Origin: an uncultured Murdochiella sp.
GTDB lineage: Bacteria > Bacillota > Clostridia > Tissierellales > Peptoniphilaceae
Length of the DNA stretch: 13,971 nt
Assembly: GCF_902488755.1 (NCBI RefSeq)
Contig: NZ_CABTXF010000033.1
Span: 1-13,971 of the forward strand
Direction: 5' to 3'
Shown: piece after piece, positions 1 through 8,875 of the stretch
Position numbering within the stretch: the stretch's first letter is position 1
Layout of the letters: the number at the start of each line of letters is the position of its first letter
Position numbers and translations under genes: made by a program
The notes under the pieces: generated by a model
What the model was told of the DNA's origin: nothing
The model's input: the letters and a program-made list of their open reading frames with translations, nothing else
The model's database searches: none

Positions 1-17
1 CCGCGGTCGCCCAAAAA

Positions 18-863
18 TCAGCTGTATTTTTTGTAACGCTCAATATTCTCTTTCGAGAGAAACTCATACGCTGCATTGATTTCCTGAAATTTAGTCGTCG
101 CTTTCGGATCGCTATTGACATCTGGATGATACTTTTTTGCCAATTTACGGTATGCCAGTTTTACTTCGTATTCGGTCGTATCTGTTGAAATGCCTAACAC
201 ACTGCAACTCTTCTCATACGTGGAGCGAAACTGTTCCATAGGATTTGCGCCTGCCCATGTTTTTTGCCCCTGTCCGCCCTGCGTGCCACCATAGCCCTGA
301 CCGCCGTATTGCTGTCCGCCAAAACCGGTATAGCCACCCGTTCGTGGATCGTATTGTCCATCGGAATAATAGTAAAAGCCGCCTTGACGAAAATATTCAT
401 TAAAAATGCGATCCCACTTCTCTTTTTCGCGCTGCTGCGCCTCTTCGCGTTTTTTCACTTCTTCTTCCCACAGCTTGCGGCGATAGGCCGCGCCATAGCT
501 CGAAAAATTACGGCTGGCGGATTTCCCTTTCCGCAAATCATCCGAAAGATCATAGAGGTATTCCGTAAGCACATATTTTCCGTATTCCAGCATAGAGACA
601 AATCCGCGTCCTAAAAGGGGGAACACCACTAAAATGAGGAAAATCAGCCACACCCAGACAGGAAGACGCACAATAGGAATAAAAAAGAAAAAGACGGGCA
701 TGGAAAATAGCAGTGCCGCCATACAGCTCACTAAAGGCGCAAAAAAAGCGCGAATGCGTTCCACAAGATGAACCGAAAATTCCAATAAAAAAATCAATCC
801 AGAGAATAACAGATCGATTCCCTTCCCCAAAGCATACAGGATATTGCCAAAAACGACTTTCAT
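18..863 (-). CDS. Membrane-anchored J-domain (DnaJ-like) protein
   Basis: This 281-residue protein has a J-domain at its extreme C-terminus, about residues 219-281. The diagnostic HPD tripeptide is at 246-248, within KKYHPDVN. J-domains stimulate the ATPase of Hsp70 (DnaK), so this is probably a membrane-tethered DnaK co-chaperone; that role is inferred from the family. The N-terminal third is hydrophobic, with likely membrane segments near residues 44-62 and 66-85 and an amphipathic stretch before them. A charged, coiled-coil-like region (about 126-150, rich in K, E, Q and R) follows, then a Gly/Tyr/Gln-rich linker (about 160-200). It has no zinc-finger or C-terminal substrate-binding domain, so it is not canonical DnaJ. 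The ATG at 863 is preceded by GAGGAAAG at normal spacing. It is transcribed divergently from the dehydrogenase at 994. The function of the membrane part is unknown. Confidence 0.85.
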   Translation of the reverse strand: MKVVFGNILYALGKGIDLLFSGLIFLLEFSVHLVERIRAFFAPLVSCMAALLFSMPVFFFFIPIVRLPVWVWLIFLILVVFPLLGRGFVSMLEYGKYVLTEYLYDLSDDLRKGKSASRNFSSYGAAYRRKLWEEEVKKREEAQQREKEKWDRIFNEYFRQGGFYYYSDGQYDPRTGGYTGFGGQQYGGQGYGGTQGGQGQKTWAGANPMEQFRSTYEKSCSVLGISTDTTEYEVKLAYRKLAKKYHPDVNSDPKATTKFQEINAAYEFLSKENIERYKKYS

Positions 864-993
864 GTCTTTCCTCTTCTTCCCTACTACAAAAAAGCAATGG
901 CTTTCTTTGCATTCATAGATTCGTATCGTCCATGCGATGATTTTTCCATGGTATCATACCCCTATACGAGAGAAAATAGAGGTGGAGGTAAAA
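864..993. other. Divergent intergenic region between J-domain and SDR genes
   Basis: These 130 bases must carry the start signals for both flanking genes. I see no convincing -35/-10 pair for either strand. A short perfect inverted repeat, GGTAT-C-ATACC, lies at 950-960, about 35 bases before the dehydrogenase start. It could be an operator or chance. Confidence 0.4.
981..989 (+). promoter_or_regulatory. Strong ribosome binding site fixing the SDR start
   Basis: The sequence GGTGGAGGT contains GGAGG ending five bases before the ATG at 994. This favours 994 over an in-frame ATG at 937, which would add 19 residues unlike any SDR N-terminus and lacks a comparable site. Confidence 0.85.
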
Positions 994-1734
994 ATGACAT
1001 CGCATACCATTTTGATTACCGGCGCATCACGAGGCATTGGTCGTGCATGTGCGCTGGCGCTTGCCCGTCCTGAAACGAGATTGGTGCTTCATTATCACAC
1101 GCGCGAAATCGAAGCAAAGGAAACAGCCACCCTCTGCCAAAAATACGGTGCAAAAACGCTCGTGGTCCAAGCCGATATATCCCACTCTATCGAGGTAAAC
1201 CGACTGTTTTCCCAGGCGGAAGAACACTTTTCCCCGATCGATATTCTTGTTAATAATGCCGGCATAGCCGTATACGGACAGCTACAGGACATCACCGATA
1301 CCGAGTGGCAAAACGTCTTTGCCACAAACGTCAACGGTATGTTCTATTGTACCCGACGAGCGTTGCCCGCTATGATTGCTAAAAAATGGGGCCGCATCAT
1401 TAACATTTCCAGCATGTGGGGGCAGGTTGGGGCTTCCTGTGAAGTACTGTATTCCGCTACCAAAGGAGCCGTAGACGCGTTCACCAAGGCATCGGCAAAA
1501 GAACTCATCTACTCCGGCATTACCGTGAATGCCGTCTCTCCCGGCGTAGTGGATACGGAGATGCTTTCTTCTCTTGGAGAAGATACTGTCCGAGAAATCA
1601 TCGCCGATATTCCGCTTGCCCGTCCGCTTCACCCGAAGGAAATCGCCCTCTGGGTCTCCCATCTCGCAGCAGAAGAAGCCTGTGCCATTACCGGACAAAT
1701 TTTGGGCATTAACGGCGGAATGGAAATTCACTAA
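994..1734 (+). CDS. FabG-like short-chain dehydrogenase; possible EF-P 5-aminopentanone reductase (YmfI type)
   Basis: This 246-residue classical short-chain dehydrogenase/reductase is of typical family length and cytosolic. Visible motifs are the nucleotide-binding TGASRGIG (9-16), NNAG (87-90), the active-site serines at 139-140 and the catalytic Tyr153/Lys157 pair in YSATK. It should use NAD(P)H to reduce a carbonyl. Two roles are plausible: 3-oxoacyl-ACP reductase (FabG), or the YmfI-type reductase that completes the 5-aminopentanol modification of elongation factor P. The run SSMWGQVGASCEVLYSATKG (139-158) matches my recollection of the YmfI group (W-G-x-x-G-A-S-C-E-V) better than bona fide FabG, and there are no other fatty-acid genes nearby. 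I favour the YmfI-like reading at modest confidence. The gene converges on addA, and the two stop codons overlap. Confidence 0.85.
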   Translation: MTSHTILITGASRGIGRACALALARPETRLVLHYHTREIEAKETATLCQKYGAKTLVVQADISHSIEVNRLFSQAEEHFSPIDILVNNAGIAVYGQLQDITDTEWQNVFATNVNGMFYCTRRALPAMIAKKWGRIINISSMWGQVGASCEVLYSATKGAVDAFTKASAKELIYSGITVNAVSPGVVDTEMLSSLGEDTVREIIADIPLARPLHPKEIALWVSHLAAEEACAITGQILGINGGMEIH

Positions 1735-4700
1735 TCTTTTTTCCCAAACAATTTATCGACTCGTCCGAGGCGAATCCAATAAAGATATGCCCCCGCAACT
1801 GGCTTATGATAAGCAAGCTCCAAAGCCTTCGCGTATAACATAAGCTGCTCGCGATAGCGTTCAGGATGGGGATGGCGATCCGACTTGAAATCCACCAATA
1901 TCAGTCGATCCTCCAAGGGAACAAAAAGGTCTATTTGCCCATCCACGGCAATTTCCCCTTCACCATACGGTATACGCATCGTAAAGCTACGCTCCCGCTC
2001 AACGACATCCCGTCTTGCAATCACTGCCTGACCGAGCGGACTATCAAAAAACTGCCGTAGCAATCCTTCCTCTAACCAAGCGCGCTCCTGTTCAGTGAAC
2101 AAAGCGCGTTTTTCCATGGCATCCAGCGCTTTGCGCATAGATTCATCGGTATAGGACTGAAGGGGAAGATTCTGCAGTGCTCTGTGCAGCAACGTACCGA
2201 TCGTTGCCGCATCCGCTTCCTGTTCTTCTGAAAGAAAAGCCGGTAAAGGAGGAAGTGTCTGTTCTTCCTGTTGCGCATCCGGCTTCGTGGAGGGCAGCCA
2301 CGGCCAGTCCTGGAAATGACTGTCTAAAATCTGGTTTTTCTTTGCTAACTGGGAAACCGTCATTTTAAGCGGCTGCGGTGCGTCATTCGTCTTCTTGGCA
2401 AGATCCTCTACTATTGCCAATGCTTCGGGGACGGAAATGGTTTCCCTTCGTTTGCTCGCTGCCGGTAATATAAGCGGTTTGCGATACATCTTGCCGGACG
2501 TGTGTATAAAATACAGTTTCTGACGTGCCGGATCTGTCGGGTCGCTTGCAGAAAGCACATGTAGAATCCAAGATAATGGACTTTTTCCCCTGTCGAGAGC
2601 GTCCTCCAAAGCAAAAGTACTCGTATTCGGCAAGGGTTCCTTTTCTTTTAGCCCGCCTACAATAATCAATTCCTCAATCGCGCGTGTCATCGCAACATAG
2701 AGAATGCGCACTTCTTCCGCCCGTTCCCGTTGACGAATGGCTTCCACAATGAGGCGCTGCAGAATCGTCTTTCGCTGCTTTCCCTCTCCCGTGTCTTGGT
2801 CGATTTCTCGAAGGCATAGCGCTGTTCCTACAGTGCTATCTTGCACCAGCCAATCCTTTTCTGCCGGTGTCGTAAATTCTCTCTCCATGTTTACCAAAAA
2901 AACGACCGGAAATTGCAGACCTTTGGCTTTATGGATGCTCATTAGGCGCACAACATCATCCTCTTCCGATAATGCCTCCGCCGGTTTTGTGTCTTCCCCA
3001 TTTTCCGCCTTTTGGTCGATATAGGCGAGAAAGCTCGTCAAGTCACCGCTTTCTTTACGCTCCCATTCCTCCGCCATACGCACCAACGTCATCAGATTTT
3101 GCTGTCGCCGCTCGCCGTCAGGAAGAGCACTGCAATATGCCAAAAGACCACTCTCGGTAAACACTCTTGTCACCCATTCCGCTAATGGCATCTCCGTATA
3201 CCATTGCCGCCATATCCGTCGTTTGGCGAAAAAATGCTCCTGCTTTTCCGCAAGCGCCAAATCCTCCTTTGTATTCGACGACAATAGTGCCTCATAAAAG
3301 GGACCTTCCGGATGAGCAATGCGAATACGTGCCATCTCCTCTTCGGTAAATCCCCCGATGCAGGAAAGAAGCGTGGAAAGGAGAGCTATATCGTGTGCGC
3401 GATTATCAAGAAAACGCAGCAAATTTTTCGCCAATAGAAGCGAAAGTTCCTCGTCTTCCTGCGTCTGCGTTTCCATATAGAAAGGAATGCCATAATGGTG
3501 CAACACCATATGATAATCATAAAGCCGTGCATTCGTACGCGATAGAATTGCGCAATCGCGATACTGTCCTCCGTTTTTTATGTGTTCGGCAATGGCATGG
3601 GCAACATAGAATGCTTCCGATGAAATGTCGTCTAAATAGCTATGTGTTTTTTCTTCTGGTTTGTCCTCTTCTTCCGCATCCTGAAGAACACAAAGCGTCA
3701 CTTTACCTTTACCGGAGTATGGACGATTCGTCCGTGCCAAATGCCCCGCTGTCGCATAATCTACACCACCTCGCTCTCTGGTCATCAGCGGCGAAAAGAG
3801 AAGATTAAGAAAATCCAAAATCTCCGGTTCACTGCGAAAGTTGAGCGTTAGATCAATGGCTTCATCTTGCTCCGAAGCACGATAGGTTTCATAGCGGCGT
3901 ACAAAATTTTCCGGCAACGCCTGCCGAAAACCGTAGATGGATTGTTTGGTATCGCCGACAAAAAACAGATTATCGCCGGTAGACAACGCGGAAATAATCG
4001 CTTCCTGAATGGCGTTGGCATCTTGGTACTCATCAAAGAAAATCAGACGATACTGCGCTTTGAGTTCCTTTACCACATCCGGCAATGCAAGAAGGGAAAG
4101 CAGTTGGTGCTCTACATCCGAAAAATCCACGCCGTTTTGTTCTTCTTTTGCTTCACGAAAATGCTTGGAAAAGCTCCACGCCAGCGCAACAAGCGGACGC
4201 AGGGCATGAAAAAGATCCTCTTGTTCCTCCGCAATGCGCTTTGGATCATACAAAGCAAATGCCCCAAGCAATTTTTCCCATTCCTTTTTTACTTGATTTC
4301 GTAGATTTTTCAGTATTTCTTTGCACGCCACTGCTTCCGCACCATGCGCCTTCTCGGTTACGGAAGGAAGACGAGCAAAAGAAAAGGACAGGGATTTGCC
4401 CCAAGACGCAGCAAGCTGTTCCTCTTCCAAAACAGAAAGATGCAATGGACCTCTCTCTCCCTCTGCCGTCCGAAAAAGCATCTGGCGAAGCGCTGCCCTT
4501 TCACCGGCGAAAAAAACAGAGGCTTCTTCGGGAAGCGCCGTCCATGGTTCTTCTTCCATTTGACGAAGCAGCCGTTCGATAGCAAAAACACGCGGAAAGA
4601 CTAACGACTGGAGCACGCCATGACAGATGCTTTGCTTAGTTTCTTCTGTCGTTAACTTGGTAAGTGTCTCTCTTATCCATTTTTTCGGATCCGGTTGACT

Positions 4701-5282
4701 GAGCGACAGGGCATCCCATTGCAGGATAAGATTACGGATTTCCCTGTCGCCTAAGCGATTGCTGTCGGCATAGTTTTCCAAAAAAGCGGTCACTTCTTGC
4801 GGAGTAACCGCAAATCCCAAAACAGAGGTGTCCTGTGGTTGTTGTTGATAAGCGGCAAGAAGGGTTGCGTCCAGTTCTTCTTCGCGCAGGGCGGCGAGTC
4901 TTCGTCCGGAAAGAATATGAAGATTCGGATCGCGATCTAAACGGTCAAAATTGCGCTGTAAAACTTCCAGACAAAAAGCATGAAGCGTTTGAATATTCGC
5001 GGAGGAAAGCTGATTGATCTGCATAAAAAGCCAGGCGCGATCGCCATCGGCTTTCTGGACTTCTTCCTGCAATGCTTGACGAATACGCGCCCGCATTTCT
5101 CCTGCCGCTTTTTTGGTAAAGGTGACAATGAGCATTTCGTTTATCCCGATATGCTCTTCTACAATTTGGCGACGGATACGTTCGACAAGAACGCCTGTTT
5201 TTCCTGCCCCCGCCTGAGCCGAAACGATGCGATTTTTACGTCCGGAGAGAAGGGCTTTCTCTTGTTCCTCTGTAAACTTCAT
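1731..5282 (-). CDS. addA: ATP-dependent helicase/nuclease subunit A (AddA/RexA)
   Basis: This 1183-residue subunit pairs with AddB to unwind and resect DNA double-strand ends for RecA-dependent recombination. It is close to the usual AddA length. UvrD/SF1 helicase motifs appear in order: Walker A AQAGAGKT (22-29, Lys28), Walker B DEYQD (417-421), motif III GDTKQSIYGFRQ (from 443), motif IV NFRS (from 481), motif V SIHKAKGLQFP (from 782) and motif VI YVAMTRA (about 860-868). The C-terminal RecB-family nuclease domain is intact: GTLLHRAL, then GQID with Asp1118, VDFKS with Asp1131 and Lys1133, and a following YREQLMLYA motif. The ATG overlaps the addB stop as TAATG and is preceded by GGAGGGG inside the addB end, so translation is probably coupled. 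The TAG stop overlaps the stop of the convergent dehydrogenase gene. No terminator is visible after it. Confidence 0.97.
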   Translation of the reverse strand: MKFTEEQEKALLSGRKNRIVSAQAGAGKTGVLVERIRRQIVEEHIGINEMLIVTFTKKAAGEMRARIRQALQEEVQKADGDRAWLFMQINQLSSANIQTLHAFCLEVLQRNFDRLDRDPNLHILSGRRLAALREEELDATLLAAYQQQPQDTSVLGFAVTPQEVTAFLENYADSNRLGDREIRNLILQWDALSLSQPDPKKWIRETLTKLTTEETKQSICHGVLQSLVFPRVFAIERLLRQMEEEPWTALPEEASVFFAGERAALRQMLFRTAEGERGPLHLSVLEEEQLAASWGKSLSFSFARLPSVTEKAHGAEAVACKEILKNLRNQVKKEWEKLLGAFALYDPKRIAEEQEDLFHALRPLVALAWSFSKHFREAKEEQNGVDFSDVEHQLLSLLALPDVVKELKAQYRLIFFDEYQDANAIQEAIISALSTGDNLFFVGDTKQSIYGFRQALPENFVRRYETYRASEQDEAIDLTLNFRSEPEILDFLNLLFSPLMTRERGGVDYATAGHLARTNRPYSGKGKVTLCVLQDAEEEDKPEEKTHSYLDDISSEAFYVAHAIAEHIKNGGQYRDCAILSRTNARLYDYHMVLHHYGIPFYMETQTQEDEELSLLLAKNLLRFLDNRAHDIALLSTLLSCIGGFTEEEMARIRIAHPEGPFYEALLSSNTKEDLALAEKQEHFFAKRRIWRQWYTEMPLAEWVTRVFTESGLLAYCSALPDGERRQQNLMTLVRMAEEWERKESGDLTSFLAYIDQKAENGEDTKPAEALSEEDDVVRLMSIHKAKGLQFPVVFLVNMEREFTTPAEKDWLVQDSTVGTALCLREIDQDTGEGKQRKTILQRLIVEAIRQRERAEEVRILYVAMTRAIEELIIVGGLKEKEPLPNTSTFALEDALDRGKSPLSWILHVLSASDPTDPARQKLYFIHTSGKMYRKPLILPAASKRRETISVPEALAIVEDLAKKTNDAPQPLKMTVSQLAKKNQILDSHFQDWPWLPSTKPDAQQEEQTLPPLPAFLSEEQEADAATIGTLLHRALQNLPLQSYTDESMRKALDAMEKRALFTEQERAWLEEGLLRQFFDSPLGQAVIARRDVVERERSFTMRIPYGEGEIAVDGQIDLFVPLEDRLILVDFKSDRHPHPERYREQLMLYAKALELAYHKPVAGAYLYWIRLGRVDKLFGKKD

Positions 5283-8200
5283 TATTCCCCTCCCTTCTGC
5301 TCTGTGTCATTTCTATCCATCTCGTCCTGTTTCTCTCGTCGAACCTGTTCTTTCCAGGTGGTCCAGCTCGTTTCTTCCATAAATCGCTGCTTATTGTAGT
5401 GGCGTCGCTTCTCAAATCGACAGATCGCCTGGAACGGACAATACGCACAGCCGGAGAAACAAACTTTTTTTGCCCCCCGAATAAACAATGGGCGTGCAGC
5501 AATCGCACCTTGTTCACGGGAATCGGTAAGCGAACGGGCAAGCGTCAACGCCGTATCCAATAAATGATCTACTTCGTTTGGCTGTAATACGTTATCCCGT
5601 GCTGTCCACTCCTTTATTTTACGTCCGTACAGGGCATACGCCGATTCCTTACCGTTGTCTTCTAAGCGCGTATCAAAACGGGTAGCGACGGAATCACTGC
5701 GCAAAAAGCCATCCAGCTGAAGATCTTTATCCCATCCTGAACGTTCCGTCTCCTTCTCATCGGCATCCTTTGCCTTCGGCGCACGCAAAGGGAAATAAAA
5801 CGCACCAAAAGGCTTGCCGATTTCCTCCGCAATGCGCAAATAAAGAGGAAGCTGTAAATGAACACCTCCCAGTATTTCGGATAACGAAAACGACGTAGAG
5901 CCGGTCTTATAGTCCAGTACTTCCACATACGTTTCTTGCGAATCCTTTAGGACATCCAAACGATCTATGCGCCCACGAAGAACAACCTTTCGCGGAAATT
6001 GCGTCAAAAGCAGTCCGGGAAGCACTTGGTTTGGACCGAACGGATACTCATGAAAAATGGACTTTATAGCACTGTTCTCCACATGGTCAAAAATACGGGC
6101 ATGACTTTCCATCAGCGTCTTTTCTGCCATACGAAGGAAAAACGCATTTCTGGGATCCCGGCGTTTTATCGAATCCATGGTCTCTACTAAAACATTCGCA
6201 CCTTCTTTTCGTATCGCCTCTTCCGATGCCGAAAATGATGGTAATGTGTTCTTCGCAAGAAACGGGGTAATGTACGTCGTCCACCGATCTACCGCAGCAT
6301 GAAGAAGATTGCCCATGTCCGGCGCATTCACACGAAACGGGCGTTCTTCTTCCACGCGCAGACCATAGCGCAAAAAATAATGATACGGACAGCGCGCAAA
6401 ATCCTCCAGTTGCGAAGCGCTGAGTGTATTTGCCGGATAGAGTTGCTGTACGAGAGAGACCGCTAAAGGCTTTCGCTCTTCCTCCATTCCGCTTTCTATA
6501 ATCGCCTCCGCCATTTCCCGATATGCCGGCAATACGCGCATTCTTTCCAAAAGCGCATGTACATTTTCTTTCTTTGATGCCGGAACATCCGCATCCTGTA
6601 AAATCGCCGGTAATCCCATCAACAAAAGCCCTTTCGAATAAAGCATTTCCGAAAAGGAAAAAGCATCCACGATCTTCATGGGCTGGTGCAGCGCCTTCTT
6701 CATACGCAACATCCACGGACTGGGATTCATGGATTCATTCGCCTGATTCTGCATAGCAGAGGATAAGGTTAAATGCACGCTTGCCTGGTGAAGAACCGAA
6801 TAGAAATTCAATCTTTCCTCTTCCAGCGCAAAACGGTTCGTAGAAGGCAACAGCGCATTATTCTCTGAAAGCAATGCTTTTTCCTCTTCGCTAAGAAGCG
6901 CATCTTCCTTTCGCACCCCCGGCAAATAGGCATCGCTCACGCCTACGATAAAGACGTATGGACGAGGGCGAAGACGAGAACGCAAAAGATCGCCCACAAA
7001 AATTTGATCGGCAAACGGAGGAATTACTCCTAAAGAAATGCCGGAAAGTCCTTCTTCACAGAGCGCGGCAAAGTCGTGGCAATCCATTTCACGCTCTGCA
7101 AACAGATTCACCATTTCCTCAAGACGCGTCATAATGGCATCCCAAATCTGGCGATGCAGAGCGAGCCGCTCTTCCTCCCCTTCTTTACGAAGTTTTTCCT
7201 CATAGTGAAACAAGGCTTCCGCTGTTTCCGGCGTGCGCAAAGCATACACTAACGCCTTAGCAAAATCGCGGACAGTTTTCCCGTTCTGCATACGTTTGTT
7301 AAACGAATAAAAATAATCGAGAATCTTTCGATTCACCCGTCTTGCCGTATCCGCTTCTTGCGTTCTTCGTTCGCGTTCCTTTTCCTCCAGACGAAGGTCT
7401 TTGTCGATAAAAAGAAAATAACGTTCATCTTCCACCATCCGATAGCGAATATTCCGTTGTTCCAAATAGCGTTGATAACTCTCGATATCCTCTTCTTCTA
7501 TGCCCAGCAGACCCGCTTTTACGAGAGATAGCATAGTCTCCGGTCTTGGTCCCTTCTCACTTAAGAGAAGCAACGCACGAATGGTGCGCAGCAGCGGATG
7601 ATAGTTCACTTCTTTGATTTCATCGTAAAAAAAGCGCAGACCTTCCCGTTGAAGGGCACGCTTAAGTAAAGGAGCATATTCTTCCGAATCGGTCAGGAAA
7701 AGCGCAAAGTCATTCTCCTTCGCTCCTTCCTGCTGCATACGCTTTTTGATTTCTACGATTACGCCTTCTACTTCCTGTACACTATTGCGATACCGGACGA
7801 AAGTGATGGGCGCAGACACCGTGGTCTTTTCCGACCGTTCCTTCGGTGGATGAAGGCTGAACACCGACCGCGCACCAATATCCACCGCGCTACGCAGAGA
7901 AAGCGTCCCGCCGTTTTCCCTATCCTGCTCTTCGTGTGCTCTGCCGTCCAGCCTTCTCTGTAGGCGATTAGCTGTAGAAGCATCTGTTTGGAAAAATACC
8001 TCTGTTGAAGGAACACTCGTTTTTGAAATAGCATGAAGGCGAAGAGACGAAAGGGCGGAAAGCTGTCTAACAAAGCGAGCGCTCAGGGAAAACGCCGCCG
8101 CATCCTCGACAGAGTCAGAAAGGAGCGTATCCTGTACGGTATAGGGCATCATTTCCGGCGCAGAAACAATCATTTTCGCCATTTGCGGATCTAAGGTCAT

Positions 8201-8875
8201 GGTGAAATGTACCGCATGACCACAGTCCACTAAAGCGCGCACAGCATCGGCTTCCCGTTTGGAAAGCGAGTGAAAGCGATCAAAGAAAAAATCCACCCCA
8301 TCAAAAACAGAAAGCGAGGAAAGCTGTTGAAACGCCCAAGTCAATTCATCATCGCTATCGAAACGGATGGTGCCCAGCGTCTCCTCGTAAGCGCGGTAAA
8401 TCTGCGCCATTTCCAACAATTTCTGACGTGTTCGGTCTCCTTCCGGAAGAGTATTTGCTTTTTCTTCCACCGTATCGGGAGAAACGCCGTACTCTTTCCA
8501 TTCACGCAATTGACGAACAAATGCCTGACAAAGGTCAGTTCCCATTGTTCCGGGTGTGAAAACACGTCGCTTATCTTTGTTCTCCTCAAGAAGAAGACGA
8601 ACCAGCATACGTCGTCCTTCTTCTGTGACAAGCGGAGTACGTAAACCGCTTCCTTCCTGTAAAATATCGCGAACTAACGAATGAAAGCTCTTGACCTGTG
8701 CCTGCATGAGCACCTTTGTGTCAAGCGCTTCAAAAAGCGCCTGCTCGGCTTCAACCGTAAATTGAGAAGGTACCACCAGATAGGCACGATGTCCGTGCGA
8801 GAGACTGTCTTGGAGGGCATCAACCAGTCCTCTCCAGGCATCTTCCGGAAAACGCGACGCATAGAGGTCGATCAC
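5282..8875 (-). CDS. addB: ATP-dependent helicase/nuclease subunit B (AddB/RexB)
   Basis: This 1197-residue protein is the AddA partner; it carries the second nuclease and the inactive helicase-like scaffold that in this family recognises Chi. The nuclease motifs are intact: GRIDR (968-972, Asp971) and DYKTG (from Asp988, with Lys990), followed by LQLPLYL. Four cysteines fit the AddB iron-sulfur cluster: Cys829 in FARCPYHYF, and Cys1143, Cys1146 and Cys1152 in the C-x2-C-x5-C arrangement after the nuclease. The N-terminus lacks the GxxGxGKT Walker A loop seen in Bacillus AddB; the protein begins MIDLYASRFPEDAW and goes directly to LVVPSQFTVEAE. In that respect it resembles streptococcal RexB. 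Translation starts at GTG, overlapping the glucokinase stop by four bases (GTGA), with GGAGG seven bases upstream. A charged tail follows the cysteine cluster. Confidence 0.95.
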   Translation of the reverse strand: MIDLYASRFPEDAWRGLVDALQDSLSHGHRAYLVVPSQFTVEAEQALFEALDTKVLMQAQVKSFHSLVRDILQEGSGLRTPLVTEEGRRMLVRLLLEENKDKRRVFTPGTMGTDLCQAFVRQLREWKEYGVSPDTVEEKANTLPEGDRTRQKLLEMAQIYRAYEETLGTIRFDSDDELTWAFQQLSSLSVFDGVDFFFDRFHSLSKREADAVRALVDCGHAVHFTMTLDPQMAKMIVSAPEMMPYTVQDTLLSDSVEDAAAFSLSARFVRQLSALSSLRLHAISKTSVPSTEVFFQTDASTANRLQRRLDGRAHEEQDRENGGTLSLRSAVDIGARSVFSLHPPKERSEKTTVSAPITFVRYRNSVQEVEGVIVEIKKRMQQEGAKENDFALFLTDSEEYAPLLKRALQREGLRFFYDEIKEVNYHPLLRTIRALLLLSEKGPRPETMLSLVKAGLLGIEEEDIESYQRYLEQRNIRYRMVEDERYFLFIDKDLRLEEKERERRTQEADTARRVNRKILDYFYSFNKRMQNGKTVRDFAKALVYALRTPETAEALFHYEEKLRKEGEEERLALHRQIWDAIMTRLEEMVNLFAEREMDCHDFAALCEEGLSGISLGVIPPFADQIFVGDLLRSRLRPRPYVFIVGVSDAYLPGVRKEDALLSEEEKALLSENNALLPSTNRFALEEERLNFYSVLHQASVHLTLSSAMQNQANESMNPSPWMLRMKKALHQPMKIVDAFSFSEMLYSKGLLLMGLPAILQDADVPASKKENVHALLERMRVLPAYREMAEAIIESGMEEERKPLAVSLVQQLYPANTLSASQLEDFARCPYHYFLRYGLRVEEERPFRVNAPDMGNLLHAAVDRWTTYITPFLAKNTLPSFSASEEAIRKEGANVLVETMDSIKRRDPRNAFFLRMAEKTLMESHARIFDHVENSAIKSIFHEYPFGPNQVLPGLLLTQFPRKVVLRGRIDRLDVLKDSQETYVEVLDYKTGSTSFSLSEILGGVHLQLPLYLRIAEEIGKPFGAFYFPLRAPKAKDADEKETERSGWDKDLQLDGFLRSDSVATRFDTRLEDNGKESAYALYGRKIKEWTARDNVLQPNEVDHLLDTALTLARSLTDSREQGAIAARPLFIRGAKKVCFSGCAYCPFQAICRFEKRRHYNKQRFMEETSWTTWKEQVRREKQDEMDRNDTEQKGGE

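Noticed and set aside
950..960. GGTATCATACC as a specific regulator's operator
   Set aside because: An 11-base near-palindrome is too short to assign to any regulator without further copies; kept only as a note in the intergenic entry.
937..993. N-terminal extension of the dehydrogenase from the ATG at 937
   Set aside because: The added residues are not SDR-like, and GGAGG lies ideally placed for the ATG at 994.
3867..4582. Several plus-strand open frames of 60-165 codons inside addA
   Set aside because: They lie opposite a continuous frame with intact helicase motifs, have rare-composition translations rich in Ser, Arg and Cys, and lack ribosome binding sites.
6087..6716. A 209-codon minus-strand frame within addB
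   Set aside because: It is in another frame of the same strand inside a gene with intact nuclease motifs; the translation is Gly/Cys/Arg-rich and resembles no protein.
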